Of a stretch of 64,000 nucleotides of DNA, positions 55,367 through 62,841 are shown one piece after another (position 1 is the stretch's first letter; each line of letters begins with the position of its first letter). The notes under the pieces are model-generated. The model worked only from the letters and a program-made list of their open reading frames with translations. It was not told the DNA's origin and searched no databases. The DNA comes from JASHUC01 sp035504015 (lineage in GTDB: Bacteria; Pseudomonadota; Gammaproteobacteria; Steroidobacterales; Steroidobacteraceae): assembly GCA_035504015.1 (NCBI GenBank), contig DATJSR010000017.1:15633-79632 (forward strand), written 5' to 3'. Made by a program: the position numbers and the translations under genes.

Positions 55367-55394
55367 GCCGGCAAAAACCACCACTTTTGCCGGC
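55367..55394. terminator. Hairpin after proA
   Basis: GCCGGCAAAA and TTTTGCCGGC form a perfect 10-bp stem around an 8-nt loop, 10 bp after the proA stop. The U-rich tract lies within the stem rather than after it, which allows it to work from either strand. Confidence 0.65.
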
Positions 55395-55413
55395 GGGCGA
55401 TGCAGCGATGTCC

Positions 55414-55442
55414 GCCAAAACCGCCGGGGAAGCGGTTTTGGC
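55414..55442. terminator. Second hairpin between proA and the molybdenum-cofactor operon end
   Basis: GCCAAAACCGC and GCGGTTTTGGC form a perfect 11-bp stem with a 7-nt loop, 9 bp from the stop of the minus-strand TPR gene. Likely the terminator of the cofactor operon. Confidence 0.65.
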
Positions 55443-55450
55443 CGATCCAA

Positions 55451-56329
55451 TCAGCGAAGCTTGGAAAGCTCGGCGAGCGCCATGTGGTGCTCGAGAAAGC
55501 TCGGCACCTTGAGATTGACGGCCGCCGCGAAGTAGTGCTGCGCGCCGGCGGTGTCGCCCTCGGCGAGGCGGCGCTCGCCGACGTAGTACAGCGCCTCGAG
55601 CAGCTCCTCCCGGCGGCGCTCCTCCGCGGGCTCGCTCATCAGGCTCGAGAGCAGCTTCAGCTCGCCGTCCGCCTGCAGCTGCCGGAAGAGCGTGCTCGAC
55701 CAGTCGCTACCGAGCGGCCGCGAAACGCTCTGCGGCCTCAGGTGGGCACGCCGCTGCGCGAGCCACAGAAAGCACTCCCAGTAGGCGGCGCGCCGCTCGT
55801 CGACTTCGGCCGTCGCCACCCAGCGCAGCCGGGTAATCGCCTCCTGCCAGCGCTCCTCGATGAAATCGAGAAGCGCGAGTTGCGTCGCGAGGCTGAGGTT
55901 GGCACGGTCGACCGCAAGTCCACGCAGCAGCACCGCTCGCGCCTCGGCGTAGCGCCCGGCGTTCATCAGCTCCTGGCCGAGGCTCGCGAGCAGATAGACG
56001 GCGCGCGGACTGCAGCCGAGCGCGCGCTGATACGCCTCGATGGCCCCGGCCGCATCGCCGAGCGCACCCCGTGCGCCGCCGAGCTGCATGAGCAGTGCCG
56101 TGAAGCGCTGCGCCCCGAGCGTCTGAGCGCAGTCCTTTGCGGGGGGAGGGTTCTGCGCGAGCTGGTGAGACACGCGCGCAAGGCGGCGCCGGTTGTCGGC
56201 CTCGTCCGGCTGAGTGCTATAGCTCAGCGTGCTCGCGTAGTTGAGAAGCAGCGGGGGCTCGGATGCGCTCGCGAGGACGGTGAATGCGAGCGCACACGCG
56301 CCCACGAGCCCCGACAGCGCCGCGCTCAC
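55451..56329 (-). CDS. Exported TPR protein at the end of the molybdenum-cofactor operon
   Basis: A 292-residue protein with a signal-peptide-like N-terminus (LVGACALAFTVLASASE) and tetratricopeptide-like repeats (GARGALGDAAGAIEAYQRALGC near 84-105, LGQELMNAGRYAEARAVLLRG near 115-135, then LLDFIEERWQEAITRL). A C-terminal repeat (GERRLAEGDTAGAQHYFAAAVN) closes the domain. It is likely periplasmic, as a scaffold or assembly factor; no enzyme signature. Its ATG overlaps the stop of the moaE-moeB-rhodanese gene (ATGA), so it is translated with the cofactor genes, although an exported TPR protein has no established place in that pathway. Confidence 0.82.
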   Translation of the reverse strand: MSAALSGLVGACALAFTVLASASEPPLLLNYASTLSYSTQPDEADNRRRLARVSHQLAQNPPPAKDCAQTLGAQRFTALLMQLGGARGALGDAAGAIEAYQRALGCSPRAVYLLASLGQELMNAGRYAEARAVLLRGLAVDRANLSLATQLALLDFIEERWQEAITRLRWVATAEVDERRAAYWECFLWLAQRRAHLRPQSVSRPLGSDWSSTLFRQLQADGELKLLSSLMSEPAEERRREELLEALYYVGERRLAEGDTAGAQHYFAAAVNLKVPSFLEHHMALAELSKLR

Positions 56330-57879
56330 GCCGGCAATCGATCGAGCGCCTGCAGGCCTCCGCGAAGCGAGTACACCGCGTCGTGCCCACGCGCCCGCAG
56401 CTGCTGGGCCGCGGCGAGGCTGCGCCTGCCGCTCGCGCAGAGGAGCAGATAGCGTCCACGCAGGTCGAGCTGAGCGGGCTCGTAGAGCAGTCTCTGCAGC
56501 GGAACCGAGCGCACGGCCTGTGCCGGTGCCGGCGCGGCGGCAAGCTCGTGCGGCTCGCGCACATCGACCAGGGTGAAGCCACGGCGCTCGGCTTCCGCAA
56601 GCGTCGCAAAGGAGAGCTCCAGGGAAGGTTCGGGCGGCGAGCTCGAGTGCGCGCTGCGCACACAGCTACCCGAGGCGCACTCGGCAGCGCGCCGCGCACG
56701 CACGCGCGTCACGCTGAGCTGCGTCAGATCGAGCACGAGCAGCTCGTTGTCGAGCTGGCCGGGAAGATCGAGCAGCAGCTTCAGCGCCTCGAGCGCCTGC
56801 AGACTGCCGAATACCCCCGGAACCGGCCCGAGTACGCCCGCCTCGGCACAGTTGCCCACGAGCCCATCGCGCGTGGCCTCGGGCCAGATGCAGCGCAGGC
56901 ATGCGCTCCGTGAGTCGGCGCGCAGCACCTGCAGCTGTCCCTCGAACTGGTACACGCTCGAGAGGATCGCGGGCTTGCCGAGCCGGACGCACAGATCGTT
57001 GAGCAGGAACTTGCTGCCGAAGTTGTCCGTGCAGTCGATCACGAGCTCATAGGGCTCGAGCAGGGCGGCGCCGTTGTGCGCATCGAGACGCACCGCGTGC
57101 ACCTGCACGTGCACCTCCGGATTGAGCGCGCGCAGCCGCCGCGCGGCGAGCTCGGCTTTGAGCTCGCCCACCTCGCTCAGCGCGTACAGGGTCTGGCGGT
57201 GCAGATTCGAGGGCTCCAGGCGGTCACCATCGACGATGCCGATGCGGCCGACGCCGGCGCCGGCCAGATAGGTGAGCACCGGCACCCCGAGCCCACCGGC
57301 ACCGACGACCAGGACGCGACTCGCGCGCAGTCGTGCCTGTCCGAGGGGTCCCACCTCGCGGAGCGCCATCTGGCGCGAATAATCCGGGACGGCTGCGTGA
57401 GCGTGGTGGGAGTGGACGCCCGCATCCCCGTGCTCGTGGGAATGCTGCGCGGCCTCCGCGCAGCGCTCACAGTTGACCCAGCCGGAGTCCCCCGCCTGGT
57501 AGTGCTCCTTCTTCCAGATGGGTACTCGGTGCTTGACCTCATCGATGATGTAGCGGCAGGCGAGAAAGGCCTCCTGCCGGTGACGGGCGCTGACGCCTAC
57601 CCACACGGCGAGCTCCCCGAGCGCGAGATCCCCGATGCGATGCACGCAGGCTGCGTGCTCGACACCGAAGCGCTCCAGCGCCTCAGCCAGAATGCGCTCA
57701 CCCTCCTTGATTGCCAGCGGCTCGAAGGCCTCGTACTCGAGGTGCGTGACGCGCTGCCCCTCGTTGTGATCGCGCACCCAGCCTTCGAATGCCGCGTAGC
57801 CGCCGCAGGCGGGATCGGCCAGCCGCCGCTGCTCGGTGCCCACCTCGATCGGCTGTCGCCGCAACTCGAAGAGCTTCAT
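56326..57879 (-). CDS. moaE: MoaE-MoeB-rhodanese triple fusion
   Basis: A 517-residue protein joining three molybdopterin-pathway activities. MoaE (MPT synthase large subunit) is residues 1-138, with the active-site lysines of EVKHRVPIWKKE at 116 and 123. A His-rich linker follows (140-165, seven His). MoeB, the MoaD-adenylating enzyme, is about 166-395: GAGGLG near 193, DGDRLEPSNLHRQ near 218, DCTDNFGSKFLLND near 282, CLRC zinc pair at 327/330, Cys344 in NCAEAGVLG, and an atypical second pair CASGSC at 401/406. Rhodanese is 418-517 with active-site loop CASGRRS from Cys481. The ATG of MKLFELR is the natural MoaE start. It follows mobA-moaD by 7 bp. Confidence 0.92.
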   Translation of the reverse strand: MKLFELRRQPIEVGTEQRRLADPACGGYAAFEGWVRDHNEGQRVTHLEYEAFEPLAIKEGERILAEALERFGVEHAACVHRIGDLALGELAVWVGVSARHRQEAFLACRYIIDEVKHRVPIWKKEHYQAGDSGWVNCERCAEAAQHSHEHGDAGVHSHHAHAAVPDYSRQMALREVGPLGQARLRASRVLVVGAGGLGVPVLTYLAGAGVGRIGIVDGDRLEPSNLHRQTLYALSEVGELKAELAARRLRALNPEVHVQVHAVRLDAHNGAALLEPYELVIDCTDNFGSKFLLNDLCVRLGKPAILSSVYQFEGQLQVLRADSRSACLRCIWPEATRDGLVGNCAEAGVLGPVPGVFGSLQALEALKLLLDLPGQLDNELLVLDLTQLSVTRVRARRAAECASGSCVRSAHSSSPPEPSLELSFATLAEAERRGFTLVDVREPHELAAAPAPAQAVRSVPLQRLLYEPAQLDLRGRYLLLCASGRRSLAAAQQLRARGHDAVYSLRGGLQALDRLPA

Positions 57880-57886
57880 GCGTGCC

Positions 57887-58774
57887 TCAGCCGCCCGCCA
57901 CGGGTGGGATGAACACCACGGAATCGCCCTCGGCGAGGGGCTGGCTCCACTCGCCGAACTCGGCGTTGACGGCCACACGCAGCGACTCGGGGGCGAGCGA
58001 GAAGGGATAACGCTCGCGCAGCTCCTGGTAGAGCTCGCGCGGGGTGCGCGCGCGGGTGCTGAGCGCTTCCTCGCTGCGCCCGGCCTGCTCGCGCAGCAAG
58101 GCGTAGTACTGGACACGGATATTGAGCGCCGGATCGCCAAGCAGGGTGCGCTCGGCAGCCGAGGGCGCCGCGCCGCCGAGGCTCGCGAGCACCGCGCGAT
58201 GCTCCTCGGGCGTATTCACGTTGTCGAGCGCGCGTGGATCGCTGGGCTCGAGCAGCGCGGCATCGGCCTGTAGCAGGAACTTGCGCGGGCACTGACGGCC
58301 GCTGGAGACATACGCGGCGAGCGCGACGGCACTGGCAGGCTCGTACACGGCACACAATGGCTCCGGCAGGCCATCGTGGCTGGAGCGGTAGGCGGTCGCT
58401 TGCCGCTCGGCGCGGCGCTCACGCAGCAGGCGCTCGAGCGTCGCACGCGTGAGGAATGGCAGATCGCAGGCGAGCACCAGCCAGGCGGCCTGCGGGTACG
58501 CCTGTTGTGCCGCGAGGATGCCTGTGATGGGTCCCTGGCTCGCGCCGCGATCGACGATCTGCGCAAAGCGCGCACGCACCGGGTCGTCGACCTGGTCCGC
58601 GCGCACCGACACAAAGCTGCGCGCCACGAGGCCCTCGAGCAGCTGCATCGCACGCTCGAGCTGCGAGGTGCCGTGATAGCTGAGCACGGCCTTGTCGCGC
58701 TGCATGCGCGTGCTGCGTCCACCGGCGAGGACCAGGCCGTACACGGGAGCCGCGGAGGAGTGGGTGGCGCTCAT
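57887..58774 (-). CDS. mobA: MobA-MoaD fusion
   Basis: A 295-residue fusion. Residues about 11-200 are MobA, molybdenum cofactor guanylyltransferase: LVLAGGRSTRMQRDKAVL near 14-31, ASQGPITGILAA near 78-89, ACDLPFL near 102-108, and NVNTPEEH near 185. Residues about 217-295 are MoaD, the ubiquitin-like sulfur carrier of MPT synthase, ending in FIPPVAGG; the free C-terminal Gly-Gly needed for adenylation and thiocarboxylation is intact and at the very end. So one protein serves both the middle (sulfur transfer) and last (GMP attachment) steps. It lies 9 bp after moaC and 7 bp before the triple fusion. Confidence 0.92.
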   Translation of the reverse strand: MSATHSSAAPVYGLVLAGGRSTRMQRDKAVLSYHGTSQLERAMQLLEGLVARSFVSVRADQVDDPVRARFAQIVDRGASQGPITGILAAQQAYPQAAWLVLACDLPFLTRATLERLLRERRAERQATAYRSSHDGLPEPLCAVYEPASAVALAAYVSSGRQCPRKFLLQADAALLEPSDPRALDNVNTPEEHRAVLASLGGAAPSAAERTLLGDPALNIRVQYYALLREQAGRSEEALSTRARTPRELYQELRERYPFSLAPESLRVAVNAEFGEWSQPLAEGDSVVFIPPVAGG

Positions 58775-58783
58775 CGGGGTATT

Positions 58784-59290
58784 CTACGGCCGCGCCCGGC
58801 GACGGGTCGACGCACGGCGGAAATCGCGCCGCCCACCGCTTTTCTCCAGCAGCCGCACGCGGGTGATCTCGATATCGTGAGACAGCGCCTTGCACATGTC
58901 GTAGACGGTGAGCGCGGCGGCCGTGGCACCCGTCAGCGCCTCCATCTCCACGCCCGTGCGATGGCGCACCGCCACGCGGCAGCACACTCTCAGCCCTCCG
59001 GCGACGGACTCGATCTCCACACTGCAATGCTCGAGCGCGAGCGGATGACAGAAAGGAATGAGCTCGTGGGTGCGCTTGGCCGCCATGACACCTGCGATGA
59101 TCGCCGTATCGAAGACCGGCCCTTTGCGGGTGCGGTGTCCCGAGCGGCGCAGCGCCGCGAGCACGCCGGGCGGCAGGCGCATACGAGCCTCCGCGGTTGC
59201 GACGCGCAATGTAATGGGCTTCTCGCCCACGTCCACCATCGTGGGCCGGTCGTTCGCGTCGAGGTGCGTGAGGCGGGGACGTGAAGCCAT
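58784..59290 (-). CDS. moaC: Cyclic pyranopterin monophosphate synthase
   Basis: Acts after MoaA in converting GTP to cyclic pyranopterin monophosphate. The 168-residue protein has MVDVGEKPITLRVATAEA near 18-35, KRTHELIPFCHPLALEH near 70-86 and the catalytic GVEMEALTGATAAALTVYDMCKALSH near 112-137. The usual C-terminal LLEKSGGR-type tail is followed by about 15 Arg-rich residues. It lies 5 bp after moaA. Confidence 0.95.
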   Translation of the reverse strand: MASRPRLTHLDANDRPTMVDVGEKPITLRVATAEARMRLPPGVLAALRRSGHRTRKGPVFDTAIIAGVMAAKRTHELIPFCHPLALEHCSVEIESVAGGLRVCCRVAVRHRTGVEMEALTGATAAALTVYDMCKALSHDIEITRVRLLEKSGGRRDFRRASTRRRARP

Positions 59291-59295
59291 GAGGC

Positions 59296-60348
59296 TCAGC
59301 CGCCGATGTAGTACATCTCGACCTTGCGCCGCTCGCCCGCCACGCGCCGCTGTGCGCGCAGCTCGCTGTAGCGGTCGGTGCGCGCGCTCCAGGTGCCCCG
59401 GATGAGCGCGAGCAGCTCCTCATCGCTCGCCCCGGCACGCAGCGGATCGCGCAGGCTGGCGCCCACAGTGGCGAACAGGCAGGTATAGAACGCGCCGTCC
59501 GAGGACAGGCGGGCGCGCGAGCAGTCCCCGCAGAAGGGCTGCGTCACCGAAGAGATGAAGCCGATCTCCCCGCCGCCGTCGCTGAAGCCATAGCGTGCCG
59601 CGACCTCGCCGCGATAGTTGCGATCGAGCGGCACCACGGGCCAGCGCGCGCCGATGCGCTCGAGCAGCTCCTGGGAGGGCACGACGAGCTCGCGCTCCCA
59701 GTGATTGCGATTGCCCACGTCCATGTATTCGATGAAGCGCACGATCACGTCGGTGCCGCGGAAGCGCTCGACGAGATCGAGCGCGGTGTGATCGTTGATG
59801 CCGCGCTGGATGACTGCGTTCACCTTGATGGGCGAGAGACCCGCGCGGCGTGCGTGCTCGATGCCATCGAGCACGTCATCCACCCCCGCAAAGCCGCCGC
59901 TCATGCGCGCGAAGATCGCCGGGTCGAGACTGTCGAGGCTCACGGTGATGCGCTCCAGACCCGCGGCCTTGAGCTCCGCGGCATGGCGCGCCAGCAGAAT
60001 ACCGTTGGTGGTCAGCGCCACGTCCTCGATGCCGCTGATGCTGGTGAGGTCGCCGATCAGGTCGGCGAGATTGGCGCGCAGCAGCGGCTCGCCACCGGTC
60101 AGACGCAGCTTGCGCACGCCGAGCGCGACGAACAGCCGCGTGAGGCGCACGATCTCCTCGAAGGACAGCCGCTCCGCACTCTTCAGGAAGCGATAGCTCT
60201 CATGGTATCGCTCCCGCGGCATGCAGTAGGGGCAGCGGAAGTTGCAGCGGTCCATGACGGAGATGCGCAGGTCGCGCAGCGGCCGCGAGAGCGCATCGCG
60301 CGGGCGCGCGGCGCCGGGGAGGGGCACGAGCACTTCGGAGCTGGGCAT
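59296..60348 (-). CDS. moaA: GTP 3',8-cyclase
   Basis: Radical-SAM enzyme for the first committed step of molybdenum cofactor synthesis. The 350-residue protein has the N-terminal cluster motif DRCNFRCPYCMP (Cys35, 39, 42), LRLTGGEPLLR near 75-85, and the C-terminal 4Fe-4S ligands FCGDCSRARLSSDGAFYTC near 270-288. The protein ends in Gly-Gly, needed for activity in MoaA. The ATG of MPSSEVL is chosen; the frame runs 75 codons further upstream across the moeA end. It is separated from moeA by an 80-bp gap that contains a perfect palindrome. Confidence 0.95.
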   Translation of the reverse strand: MPSSEVLVPLPGAARPRDALSRPLRDLRISVMDRCNFRCPYCMPRERYHESYRFLKSAERLSFEEIVRLTRLFVALGVRKLRLTGGEPLLRANLADLIGDLTSISGIEDVALTTNGILLARHAAELKAAGLERITVSLDSLDPAIFARMSGGFAGVDDVLDGIEHARRAGLSPIKVNAVIQRGINDHTALDLVERFRGTDVIVRFIEYMDVGNRNHWERELVVPSQELLERIGARWPVVPLDRNYRGEVAARYGFSDGGGEIGFISSVTQPFCGDCSRARLSSDGAFYTCLFATVGASLRDPLRAGASDEELLALIRGTWSARTDRYSELRAQRRVAGERRKVEMYYIGG

Positions 60349-60412
60349 GGGGGTACCAGTATGGATGATCCTTGAGCGGCGTCCAGGAGCGCGATGAGCG
60401 AGCGGCCTCGAT

Positions 60413-60426
60413 CCCCCATATGGGGG
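60413..60426. promoter_or_regulatory. 14-bp perfect palindrome between moeA and moaA
   Basis: CCCCCATATGGGGG, three bp after the moeA stop and 65 bp before the moaA ATG. This is the only sizeable gap in the operon. It might be an operator, an internal promoter element, or an RNA hairpin that adjusts moeA versus moaA expression. Confidence 0.45.
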
Positions 60427-60428
60427 CG

Positions 60429-61628
60429 CTACCACCGATATAAACGGGTGACGAACCCGCGCGGATACGTGTTGGGGCCGGGCGGTAGCTCGACGAATCC
60501 ATCGGTACCGGCGAGCGCGGTGAAGTCCCCGGAGCCATTGGTCGGGCACGGCGCCGCTGCGGTGCGGCCCCACTCATCATTCTCCAGCCGCACCGGCAGA
60601 AAGCTGGTGAGCTTGGTCTGCACGCTGGCGGCATCAGTGAGCGAGACCTTGGCAGGCGGCGCTTGCGTCTGACCCATGGCCACGAAGAGCGCCGGCACGA
60701 CATAGCGGGCGAGGCAAACCAGTGTCGAGACGGGGTTGCCGGGCAGGGCAAAGACCGTGACGCCATCGGGCGCGACGCCGAACCACATGGGCTTGCCGGG
60801 TCGCTGGGCGAGGTGATGAAACGCCATGCGAACGCCCAGCTCCGCGAGCACCTGGGGAACGAGGTCGAAGCGGCCGGCCGAGACGCCGCCGCTCAGGATC
60901 ACCACATCGTGTGTATCCAGGTGGAACTTCAGTCGCCGCCTGAGCTCGTCCGCATCGTCGCGCAGGTGGTCGTCCCCGACGCGCTGAAAGCCGTGACAGC
61001 GCAGCGCCGCGAGGATGCCATAGACGTTTGAGCGCCGAATCTGGTGCGCCAGGATCGGCTCGCCCGGCTCGATGAGCTCGTTGCCGGTGGAGATGACGGT
61101 GACGCGGGGCTGAGCGCTCACCCGCACGCGTGCCATGCCCGCGGAGGCGGCGATCGCGACCTCGGGGGCGCCGAGCCGGGTGCCCGAGGCGAGCAGCAGC
61201 GCGCCCTGCTTGCCATCGCTGCTGCGGCGATGCACGTTCTGCCAGGGGCGCGGCGGACTGCTCACGCGCAGTTGCGCAAAGCCGTGCTCGATGGCGAGCT
61301 GCTCGACGGGGATCACGGCATCACAGCCCGTGGGCAGCACCGCTCCCGTCATCACCTCGATGCATCCCGCGGGATCGGTGAGCTCGAGCGGCGGATCACC
61401 CGCGGCCTGCGTGCCGAGAATCCTGAGCCGGGTGCCGGCGACCGCGAGCGCCGTGGTGTCGAGCGCGATGCCGTCCATGGCGACCCGATCGAAGGGCGGC
61501 TGATCGCGCTCGGCATACACGTTCTCGCGCAGCACCGCCCCGTAGCACTGCGCGAGCGGCAGGGACTCGATGGGCATGCACGTGAGCTCCTGTCTGATGA
61601 GCTCTTCGGCTTGCGCGGGGGTCAACAT
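60429..61628 (-). CDS. moeA: Molybdopterin molybdenumtransferase
   Basis: Inserts molybdate into (adenylylated) molybdopterin. The 399-residue protein has the N-terminal PFDRVAMDGIAL near 44-55, VMTGAVLPTGCDAVIPVEQ near 92-110, the middle MPT-binding block VISTGNELIEPGE near 181-193 and ILSGGVSAGRFDLVPQVL near 244-261, then ALPGNPVSTLVC near 296 and a C-terminal domain ending with GFVELPPGPNTYPRG. It is the first gene of the operon. MogA/MoaB, the adenylylating partner, is not present in the window. Confidence 0.95.
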   Translation of the reverse strand: MLTPAQAEELIRQELTCMPIESLPLAQCYGAVLRENVYAERDQPPFDRVAMDGIALDTTALAVAGTRLRILGTQAAGDPPLELTDPAGCIEVMTGAVLPTGCDAVIPVEQLAIEHGFAQLRVSSPPRPWQNVHRRSSDGKQGALLLASGTRLGAPEVAIAASAGMARVRVSAQPRVTVISTGNELIEPGEPILAHQIRRSNVYGILAALRCHGFQRVGDDHLRDDADELRRRLKFHLDTHDVVILSGGVSAGRFDLVPQVLAELGVRMAFHHLAQRPGKPMWFGVAPDGVTVFALPGNPVSTLVCLARYVVPALFVAMGQTQAPPAKVSLTDAASVQTKLTSFLPVRLENDEWGRTAAAPCPTNGSGDFTALAGTDGFVELPPGPNTYPRGFVTRLYRW

Positions 61629-61667
61629 AATGGGTCGCCGGCGCTGCCGGCCGCGGCCGATGCTCGG

Positions 61668-62039
61668 CTACTTCTTCTGGTTTTTCGACTTGAAGATACG
61701 TACCTGCTCGTTGAAGCGGTCGGTGATCGCCTGCGCCTCATCCACTGCGGCATTGTTCTTCTGCACCGCCACCTTGTCCAGCTCGTCCATCTGGTCCTTG
61801 GGCGTCTTGTTGGACGCGGCCTTGGCCATCTCCTGATCGTGCTCGAGCTTCAGGCAGTCGGTGTAGGCTTTGATCTGGTCGTTGTAGGCCTTCACCGCCT
61901 TCTGCGCATCCACCATTTCGGCGAGCGTCGCGGTGGCCCCATCCGGGATCTTTTCCGGCGCCTTGGGGTAGGTGCAGTTCGCATAGGCATGACCGGCGGT
62001 GAGCGCGGCGAGGATCAGCACGGCAGATAGCGCCTTCAT
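61668..62039 (-). CDS. Small periplasmic hypothetical protein
   Basis: Family not recognised. The 123-residue protein has a clear signal peptide (MKALSAVLILAALTAGHAYA). The mature part is helical and Lys/Asp/Gln-rich, with two Cys (NCTYP at the new N-terminus and TDCLK near 62) that could form a disulfide, and a C-terminal helix ending IFKSKNQKK. Codon use is less GC-extreme than in the neighbours, partly because of the Lys/Asn content. It is 39 bp upstream of moeA and on the same strand, but the two may be separately expressed. Confidence 0.78.
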   Translation of the reverse strand: MKALSAVLILAALTAGHAYANCTYPKAPEKIPDGATATLAEMVDAQKAVKAYNDQIKAYTDCLKLEHDQEMAKAASNKTPKDQMDELDKVAVQKNNAAVDEAQAITDRFNEQVRIFKSKNQKK

Positions 62040-62121
62040 GGGGGCTTCCTTTAGTTAAGTTCTAGTGTCGCGGGTGCCGGCGGCCGGTGCAGTACGTCGC
62101 CGGTCGCCGCCCCGGTCCAGC

Positions 62122-62748
62122 CTATCTTATGCGTGCCGGGCACAGAAAGCAGGCATGGGTATGATCGTTCACGACCCCTACGGCCTGCAGGAACGCGTAG
62201 ACGATGGTGCTCCCCACGAATCGCAGGCCGCGACGCTGCAGGTCCCTGGAGATGCGATCGCTGAGCTCGGTGCGGGCGGGTACGGCGGCGAGGTTGCGTG
62301 GCCGGTTGAGGAGCGGGGTGCCCTGCACGAAGGACCACAGGTAGCGGTCGAAGGAGCCGCACTCGCGCTGGATCGCGAGAAAGGCCTGCGCGTTGCTGAC
62401 GGTCGATTCAACTTTGAGTCGATTGCGCACGATGCCCGGATCGCGCAGCAGGGCTGAGCGCCTGCGCGCATCGAAGCGCGCGACGCGCTGCGGATCGAAG
62501 CCCGCGAATACCTGCCGGTAGCGTGCTCGCTTGGCGAGGATCGTCGCCCAGGACAGCCCCGCCTGCGCGCCCTCGAGCGTGAGCATCTCGAAGAGCCGAT
62601 GGTCATCGTGCACGGGGCGGCCCCATTCCTCATCGTGATAGCGCACATACTCGGGATCGCTCAGGCGTACCCAGCCGCAGCGCGTGGGCGCCACGCCCGG
62701 CGTGGCGCGGGGGCCTGCCACTCGTTTCTTGTTGCGTCGCGCGGGCAT
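62122..62748 (-). CDS. tag: DNA-3-methyladenine glycosylase I
   Basis: Base-excision repair enzyme removing 3-methyladenine. The 208-residue protein has RCGWVRLSDPEYVRYHDEEWG near 23-43 (zinc Cys and His), LFEMLTLEGAQAGLSWATIL near 52-71 (Glu and Trp of the base pocket), and a C-terminal VNDHTHACFLCP near 194-205 with the remaining His/Cys zinc ligands. About 20 basic residues (PARRNKKRVAGPR) precede the usual start at RCGW and may help DNA contact. Divergent from the DUF481 gene with 93 bp between starts. Confidence 0.92.
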   Translation of the reverse strand: MPARRNKKRVAGPRATPGVAPTRCGWVRLSDPEYVRYHDEEWGRPVHDDHRLFEMLTLEGAQAGLSWATILAKRARYRQVFAGFDPQRVARFDARRRSALLRDPGIVRNRLKVESTVSNAQAFLAIQRECGSFDRYLWSFVQGTPLLNRPRNLAAVPARTELSDRISRDLQRRGLRFVGSTIVYAFLQAVGVVNDHTHACFLCPARIR

Positions 62749-62841
62749 CGGCGCCCTCCAGGACTCTGCTACGATGTCGGCCGTGATCGGGGAGCTTATC
62801 CCAGGGGCGGTCACAATCAATCTCAACAACGAGAGCAATTC

